Origin: Apoda limacodes | Lineage: Eukaryota; Arthropoda; Insecta; Lepidoptera; Limacodidae | DNA: 64,000 nucleotides | Assembly: GCA_946406115.1 (NCBI GenBank) | Contig: OX291551.1 | Coordinates: 2,666,001 to 2,730,000, forward strand | Direction: 5' to 3' | Shown here: positions 57,226 to 64,000 of the stretch, one piece after another | Layout of the letters: each line of letters begins with the position of its first letter | How positions within the stretch are numbered: position 1 is the stretch's first letter | Notes under the pieces: generated by a model | Told to the model about the DNA's origin: nothing | The model's input: only the letters and a program-made list of their open reading frames with translations | Databases searched by the model: none | Translations under genes and position numbers: made by a program

Positions 57226-58723
57226 TTCTGCGGCAGTGTTACCAATATACTAGCAACACTTCTGCGGCAGTGTCACCAATATACTAGCAACACCTCTGCG
57301 GCAGTGTTACCAATATACTAGCAACACTTCTGCGGCAGTGTCACCAATATACTAGCAACACTTCTGCGGCAGTGTCACCAATATACTAGCAACACCTCTG
57401 CGGCAGTGTTACCAATATACTAGCAACACTTCTGCGGCAGTGTCACCAATATACTAGCAACACTTCTGCGGCAGTGTTACCAATATACTAGCAACACCTC
57501 TGCGGCAGTGTTACCCAATATACTAGCAACACTTCTGCGGCAGTGTCACCAATATACTAGCAACACTTCTGCGGCAGTGTCACCAATATACTAGCAACAC
57601 TTCTGCGGCAGTGTCACCAATATACTAGCAACACCTCTGCGGCAGTGTTACCAATATACTAGCAACACTTCTGCGGCAGTGTCACCAATATACTAGCAAC
57701 ACTTCTGCGGCAGTGTTACCAATATACTAGCAACACCTCTGCGGCAGTGTTACCCAATATACTAGCAACACTTCTGCGGCAGTGTTACCAATATACTAGC
57801 AACACTTCTGCGGCAGTGTTACCAATATACTAGCAACACTTCTGCGGCAGTGTCACCAATATACTAGCAACACCTCTGCGGCAGTGTCACCAATATACTA
57901 GCAACACTTCTGCGGCAGTGTCACCAATATACTAGCAACACTTCTGCGGCAGTGTCACCAATATACTAGCAACACTTCTGCGGCAGTGTTACCAATATAC
58001 TAGCAACACCTCTGCGGCAGTGTTACCAATATACTAGCAACACTTCTGCGGCAGTGTCACCAATATACTAGCAACACTTCTGCGGCAGTGTTACCAATAT
58101 ACTAGCAACACTTCTGCGGCAGTGTTACCAATATACTAGCAACACTTCTGCGGCAGTGTCACCAATATACTAGCAACACCTCTGCGGCAGTGTTACCAAT
58201 ATACTAGCAACACTTCTGCGGCAGTGTTACCAATATACTAGCAACACTTCTGCGGCAGTGTTACCAATATACTAGCAACACTTCTGCGGCAGTGTCACCA
58301 ATATACTAGCAACACCTCTGCGGCAGTGTCACCAATATACTAGCAACACTTCTGCGGCAGTGTCACCAATATACTAGCAACACTTCTGCGGCAGTGTCAC
58401 CAATATACTAGCAACACTTCTGCGGCAGTGTTACCAATATACTAGCAACACCTCTGCGGCAGTGTTACCAATATACTAGCAACACTTCTGCGGCAGTGTC
58501 ACCAATATACTAGCAACACTTCTGCGGCAGTGTCACCAATATACTAGCAATACTTCTGCGGCAGTGTCACCAATATACTAGCAACACTTCTGCGGCAGTG
58601 TCACCAATATACTAGCAGTACTTCTGCGGCAGTGTCACCAATATACTAGCAACACTTCTGCGCCAGTGTCACCAATATACTAGCAACACTTCTGCGGCAG
58701 TGTCACCAATATACTAGCAACAC
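57226..58723. repeat. Minisatellite, 44 units of 34 bp, with higher-order pattern
   Basis: Units read TTCTGCGGCAGTGTCACC then AATATACTAGCAACAC. There are 42 units of 34 bp and two of 35 bp (extra C at 57511 and 57750), together 1498 bp. Two positions vary between T and C across units: the first base and the base in GTT/GTC. Their pattern repeats with a 442-bp (13-unit) period between about 57775 and 58480, and with a 7-unit period in the first third. Variation grows at the right edge (AATACTT, GCAGTACTT, GCGCCAG), as expected for an old array edge. Non-coding; 34 is not a multiple of three. Confidence 0.97.
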
Positions 58724-58763
58724 TTCCTTACTTTATAGCTATGAAATAAAATGCAATGTTCAA

Positions 58764-59141
58764 GAGGATACACTTCGCTGCGCCTCGCAGCGGGCTTCAT
58801 ACAAATAAATTTCTCATTTGTTTCTGACATTTACTGATGAATCACTGTGAAATTTGTTAGTCATAATTCCAAGCCGAATACCTAGGTCTGTGGTTTTTCC
58901 AAAAACTTGTAAAACGTTCTATTAACTAGAAATCTTTTTAAAACTATTTGTATGAAAAACTAGAATCGTGTTTAACTTTTGAACTATAAAAAATGATAGA
59001 AAACTGGCACACTGCAGACCTAGATATTCATTACTAAAACATGTCTTCGAAATTTCGTGATGTTTGATCAACAAATGTCAAAAATATGTGAGAAATTCGT
59101 TTGTATGAAGTCCGCTGCGAGCCGCCGCGAAGTGTATCCTC
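58764..59141. mobile_element. MITE with long inverted repeats and TTAA-like flank
   Basis: The left end GAGGATACACTTCGCTGCGC, CTCGCAGCGGGCTTCATACA pairs with the right end read inward, GAGGATACACTTCGCGGCGG, CTCGCAGCGGACTTCATACA. The similarity continues for about 75 bp. Flanks are TCAA (58760-58763) and TTAA (59142-59145), compatible with a piggyBac-type TTAA duplication carrying one mutation. The 378-bp element has no coding capacity. The LINE begins a few bases after it. Confidence 0.8.
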
Positions 59142-59307
59142 TTAAATGTCTGCAGTATAAGCTACAGTTTCAAAATCAGAATGGCGTTCTGGCGCTAAGA
59201 AACTGGCCAGCATAGTCGCTTTGTTTTATTAGTGCCGCACCTTTTGCCCTCTAAGCTGTCTGTGCAGTGAATCCTCATTTTTAAGTCTAAGTAAATTTTT
59301 TTTAAAA

Positions 59308-60276
59308 ATGGCCAAAGGAACGAAAAGGAAAAGAGTTTTTACAGCGGCAACTCCATCTACATATAATGTGGATTTTTGCAACATCAGGGGTATTCACGCA
59401 AATCTTAACGCAGTCCACCACCATCTCGAGATGCATGCATGGCCGACACATCATACCTTCATTATCCTGGCTACAAACTCGAGCACAATTTTGTGAGTCG
59501 TGCCGGTGTATGTATGTTCGTCCGGGAGGATATCTGCTGTCGCCGCCTTCTTAGCCTTGAAGACAGGGACCTGTCGATATTGTGGGTCCGCGTAGATTAC
59601 GGCAGCCACACTCGTATCTATAAATGCCTATACAGGTCTTATAGCGGTGACACGGACGTATCTCCACTCTTCACGCTTTACGACGCTTTAGTTTGACGAC
59701 TGACAAAGTTTTAGAACAATATCCCACAGCAAAATAAGTTATTTTGGGAGACTTTAACGCCCACCATCGTGAGTGGCTCAGTTCTCGAACCAATAACCAT
59801 GCAGGGATATCTGCTCATGAATTTGCTCTGACCTATGGATTCTCTCAGCCAGAATACCAGATATAGAGGACCATACAAGCTCCTTACTGGACCTTCTGCT
59901 GACTACACGTCCGGACGGATATACCGTCTCAGTGGATGCGCCTTTAGGCTCCTCGGACCACTGTCCCGTTCCGACTCAAGTGTCCTCCACACAACCCGAT
60001 CCATCTAGGTCAAGTAATTGGCGTCGTGTGTGGCACTATAAGTCGGCAGACTGGGATGGATTGCGAGAATTTTATGCATCGTACCCGTGGAGGCAGATCT
60101 GCTTTAGCTTAGAAGATCCTGACGTCTGCGCAGCCGCAGTCACTGAGATAATCCTCGCTGGTATGGAATATTATATTCCTAACCCGCGAGTAGCTGCCGG
60201 CATCAAAAAACGACCGTGGTTTAATGGGTCTTGCAGAGAAGCAAAAATTCTTCAGCAAACTGCATATGAGGCTTGA
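59308..60276 (+). pseudogene. LINE apurinic-type endonuclease domain, frameshifted
   Basis: In the family this domain nicks the target DNA strand. It starts MAKGTKRKRVFTAATPSTYN with FCNIRGIHANLNAVHHHLEM, then shifts frame. YLHYPGYKLEHNFVSRAGVC and REDICCRRLLSLEDRDLSIL follow in a second frame to 59696. A GDFNAHHREW block is recognisable near 59750 and LGSSDHCPVPTQ near 59945; these contain the catalytic Asn and the Asp-His pair typical of AP-endonuclease-like LINE nucleases. The stretch 59932-60276 (WHYKSADWDGLREFYASYPW) links to the polymerase. At least three frame changes and stops make it inactive. Confidence 0.85.
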
Positions 60277-60559
60277 ACAACGGCTCGTAATTACAAGGAT
60301 CCGAATATTTCTGAGTTAAAACGCAAATTAAATGCCGCCTCGAGGTTCAGTAAGAAAGCAACTGCCAGAGAAAATTCCAATTCATCGGCAAAATAGGTGG
60401 GCGACTTGCGAGCTATCCTTCTGAAAGTCGTGCTTTCTGGTCGGTTACCATAGCTGCCGGAGATATAGTGCTAAAGAGAAAGCCGATCTACTGGGCAGTC
60501 TCTTTGCCTCGAACTCGAACATGAACGATGAAGGCGCTGTACCACCTACTATACCGTAA

Positions 60560-61993
60560 TGCAGTAAGACCATGCCAAAATTTTCCATAACGCAGCGGGA
60601 GGTTCGGCGGGCGTTGTTTTCTCTAGACGTTCATAAGTTGAGTGGGCCAGACGGTATACCAACAGTGGTGCTTAAGCGGTGTGCTCTTGAGTTATATTCT
60701 GTACTCACGCGCCTCTTCGCGCTTTCCTACCATACTAGGCAATTTCCGTCTTCATAGAAGACTGGGAATGTGCACCCAGTGCCCAAAAATGGCGATAGAT
60801 AAGATCCATCGAATTACAGGCCTATCGCCATTACCTCTTTCGCCACGGTCGCTCGTCTGGTGACCTTCTAATGTATCTCACACACTGATGGGCACTAGCC
60901 ATTGAGAGTCAGGGGGAGGTATTGGCATGTAGCCTGGACATAGCGAAGGCGTTCGATCGGGTCTGGCACCGGGGTCTTCTATCGAAATTGCCATTTTACG
61001 GAGTGCCCGAGAGCTTTTCGTCCGGCAGACGCATACGAACCGTAGTTGACGGTAGTTGCTCTGATAGCATGGACATTAATGCTGGTGTCCCCCAAGGCTC
61101 TGTACTGGCTCCTACGCTCTTCTACTGCATATCAATGACATGTTGGATATCAACAAAATGTATTGCTATGCAGATGACAGTACTGGAGACGCTTATTACA
61201 CGGGTCGTGCAAACATCCCTCGTTCCGTTGTGGAGGAAAACCGCGGAGAACTTGTGTCTCAAATCGAGACCACACTGTCCAAAGTCTCTGACTGGGGACG
61301 GGTAAACGTGATTTGATTCAACCCTACAAAGACACAAATCTGCGCGTTCACCGCTAAGAAAACCCCATTTACTGTGGTCCCACAATTCCAGAACACTCCC
61401 CTTCCCATCTCCAAGACCATTGGGATCCATGGTATTAATATCGTCAGCGATGTACAGTTCCGAGATCATTTACAAGATAAGGTGCAGCTGGCGTCCAAGA
61501 AACTAGGTGTTCTCAACAGAGCGAGGCAGTGCTTCACGTCGGGGCAGAGGTTGCTTACTACAAGTCGCAAGCTCGACCCCATATGGAGTACTGCTGCCAT
61601 CTCTAGGCAGGTGCACTCGGATACCAGCTTGGACCTTTTGACTCGGTTCAATGACGGGCTGTGAGAATTGTCGACGATCCCAAACTCACTTGCCGTATCG
61701 AACCCTTAAGTTTGAGGAGAGACTTTGCCTCCCTGTGTGTGTTCTACCGCTTGTACAATGGGATGTGTTCTGAGGAATTGTTCGAAATTATGCCCACGGC
61801 TACTTTCTACCATGGCACCGCTCGCCATCGAGAGGGAATTTATTCTCACACTTTAGAGCCGAAATGGTCGCGTACAGTGCGGAGAAACTTCCTTCCGCGC
61901 GAACGCTTGGGTTGTGAAATGAGCTCACTCCCAAGGTTTTCTTTAAGGACTGCAGTGTGGGCTTCTTCAAGAAAGAAGTTATTGGATTTTTGA
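60560..61993 (+). pseudogene. LINE reverse transcriptase and C-terminus, frameshifted
   Basis: In order: ITQREVRRALFSLDVHKLSG with PDGIPTVVLKRC (60572 on), LDIAKAFDRVWHRGLLSKLP (motif A, near 60940), GVPQGSVLAPTLF (motif B, near 61085), and YADD at 61167-61178 (motif C). The last is in a different frame because of a deletion after APTLF. Then come VSDVQFRDHLQDKVQLASKK near 61440 and RIVDDPKLTCRIEPLSLRRD from 61661. Frames change at about 60757, 61130, 61305 and 61560. The polymerase motifs themselves remain readable, so inactivation is by frameshifts and stops rather than gross loss. Confidence 0.9.
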
Positions 61994-62085
61994 AGGGTCG
62001 TCCAAGCGTCCATAGGCCACGGTGACCGCTTTCCATCAGGCAGACCGTGTGCTTGTTTGCCACCTTGGTGGTATAAAAAAAAAAA

Positions 62086-64000
62086 TTTAATTGCAATAAA
62101 ATATATTGAAGTAAATGTTAACAAAAATACTATGAAGTTTATCATCGAAGTAGTCACGAATTGTATAATAGCTTTTTCGAAAAGCTATATAATGGTACAT
62201 AAGGTGAGGAAGCTGCCAACTTTACCACCTCTCTCTAATTGTATGAGCTTCCAAAATTTGTGTAAGCATAGATAAAAAGTAGATATCTGATATTTTAACG
62301 AGAGTCATTATAATTTTGTTGACTCTTCAGCGCATAAATTACACATAGTTTTATAGTCATGTATTTCGTTAACAGCACACAAACACAAACATAAACATAA
62401 ACCAGCACAAAGTGCAACTTATTAGTTAATCAGATTTATGTGATATAACAATATATATTATAGTATCGGTTGCACCTCGCTGCGTTAATGTCACCTATTC
62501 ACAGTTCTGCTTAGTATTAGCGTCTCGTCGTTGTTACGCGCTTTCGCCTCGTTGTGTAATATAAATGTTTAGTGAAGTTACTAGTAGTGTACAAGTGTTA
62601 GTAAACATAAATCTAAACTATTTCAATAGAAAGCTACTTTACGTGAGCGGCACTTGATACTACTAAAAATAATATGTTCGATTCAAATCGATACACGTTG
62701 GACACACGAGGTATACATGTAGAAATTATTACGCTCGGGTCTCAATTGATGAGAACGAAAATGAGCTATCCTTTGCCAAATTCTTACTATCAAAATTATT
62801 ATATAGTTTACATTTTATAAAAACACATAAATAATTTCGCGTGCATATGACAATTTGCTAAAGAACGCAGGAAATTGTAAACAACAGCTTTTCTCCACAA
62901 GAATTTGGACATTATCACGAACTTTAATCATAAAATCTATTTACCTTAATTTACTTCATCAACCAAATATCCAAACATCAACTTTTGCGTTTATAATATT
63001 GTTATTTAAGGATAGTAGGTAATCAATAATTTTTTCTAGCTAATAAGCACTCTACTTATTATCTTTGAAACCTTTTATCACAGTTATACTGAATCTCACT
63101 ATTGTCTTTACTATGTTTTATGCCAACACTATATTTTTTATGTCTTAACTTAAAAGGCATATTCATTTTCAACATATTCGTGTTTTTGTGGAGTTGCAAC
63201 TAACAAATTATTGACCGATTTTAATTTTTGTATCACTATGTTACGAAGTCAATTTTCAAGTGTCCTTAGAGATATTCTAATTTCTATAGTACATTGACAT
63301 TGTCGATGTCTTTCAGTATTTCCGTTGTTTGTTTGTCTGTTTGATTTTTTTTTCCCTTTCTTGGCACAGCCTCGAAGTTGTATACTGTATTAGTACTAGG
63401 TGCCACTCCCAGCTTGGTCTACGTATGATAAGGTTTTTTTTTAGTTTTACAAGTATCCATTTTCTCTCCGGAATAGATCGTGAAAAGTGCACAAACCAGA
63501 CTCGAGACAACTTTAACAACATACAAATTGTAACACTGTGTTACCATTTACCGGGAATCAAACAGGACGTTGCATAGGACGGACGTAGCAACGTTGTGTG
63601 TGCAAATCCAAATTGATAGTTCAAATAAAATAGAATCACAAAATTAAAGTAAAACTAGCATAGATTCTCTCGGGAAACGATAAGGATAACGAAATCTATG
63701 TCACTATGTAGGGAGAGAGAAAAAGAAGATTAAATAACCAAAGAATATAAATTAACATTAGAATTTGCAATATTATTACTAGCCTGTATAGATTTTCGGC
63801 AATTTATAAATAAATAATTAATTGTTAGATATGTAAATATAGTCATATGATTAAATAAATTAAAAACAGCCAAACCGCACGATTAAACATCTAGACCAAA
63901 CGTAATGTAAGTAATTAATCTAGTTGCGGTAGATGTGTTGAAAATGTGCTAATGAATTAGTTTTCAAAGAGTAAGTAGGCATTATTAATGTACTTGATGG
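62086..64000. other. No gene; one small palindrome
   Basis: AT-rich right end of the window. ATAGCTTTT at 62168-62176 pairs with AAAAGCTAT at 62180-62188 across TCG. A GC-richer patch at 62465-62560 (CTCGTCGTTGTTACGCGCTT) is unassigned. No exon or transposon recognised. Confidence 0.45.

Larger units (their letters stand above)
59150..62085 (+). mobile_element. Near full-length jockey/CR1-type LINE, inactive
   Basis: The longest copy of the family in the window. A leader of up to about 160 bp precedes ATG at 59308, then endonuclease, reverse transcriptase, C-terminal region, the 3' UTR with CCATCAGGCAGACC and poly-A at 62075-62085. Other copies are colinear with its 3' half. I see no separate ORF1 in the 59150-59307 leader, so either the 5' end is truncated or the family lacks it. 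No certain target duplication. Confidence 0.92.

Noticed and set aside
57226..58723. CRISPR-like array
   Set aside because: There are no unique spacers between repeats, the units are directly contiguous, and the DNA is eukaryotic.

Overview
The window reads as gene-poor nuclear DNA from a moth or butterfly (Lepidoptera). The base composition is AT-rich throughout. The dispersed repeats are of kinds familiar from lepidopteran genomes: a jockey/CR1-type LINE whose 3' end reads TTTGCCACCTTAGTGGTATA plus poly-A, elements ending in TTAGGGTTCCGTA-like or AGCTGTGCCCGCG-like sequence, a (TTTGAC)n-tailed retroelement, and tRNA-derived SINEs. I see no operons, bacterial signals, rRNA genes, convincing tRNA genes or viral genes. 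Family assignments rest on motif recognition; no database search was possible.

The largest single component is one LINE family. I count about 19 fragments on both strands, nearly all anchored at the 3' end as expected from target-primed reverse transcription. The biggest is a near-complete but frame-broken copy at about 59.15-62.09 kb, with endonuclease, reverse transcriptase and C-terminal region. Shorter copies lie at 1-929, 7012-8502, 33531-34433 (minus) and 54927-55352 (minus). DNA transposons include a Tc1-like element at 12493-13977 with both inverted repeats, a TA duplication and a dead DD34E transposase. There is also a mariner relic at about 43.09-43.96 kb, a small MITE nested in a LINE at 7720-7895, and a piggyBac-like MITE at 58764-59141.

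Three tandem arrays stand out: 11 units of exactly 57 bp at 1838-2464, a degenerate 34-bp array at 25405-25736, and 44 units of 34 bp with higher-order structure at 57226-58723. The most striking structure is a large foldback at 21542-22833. Its arms are about 435-460 bp, and inside the spacer sits a perfect 31-bp hairpin. A 460-bp GC-rich retroposed sequence at 46787-47246 ends in poly-A and has a clean 9-bp target-site duplication.

Evidence for host genes is thin. A TATA box, 5' leader, ATG and perfect splice donor at 15492-15615 look like a short first coding exon. Two phase-compatible open segments at 29744-29800 and 31060-31238 could be internal and terminal exons of a plus-strand gene. 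If real, much of the window is intron or intergenic DNA filled with repeats. The remaining stretches are AT-rich and show nothing I can assign.
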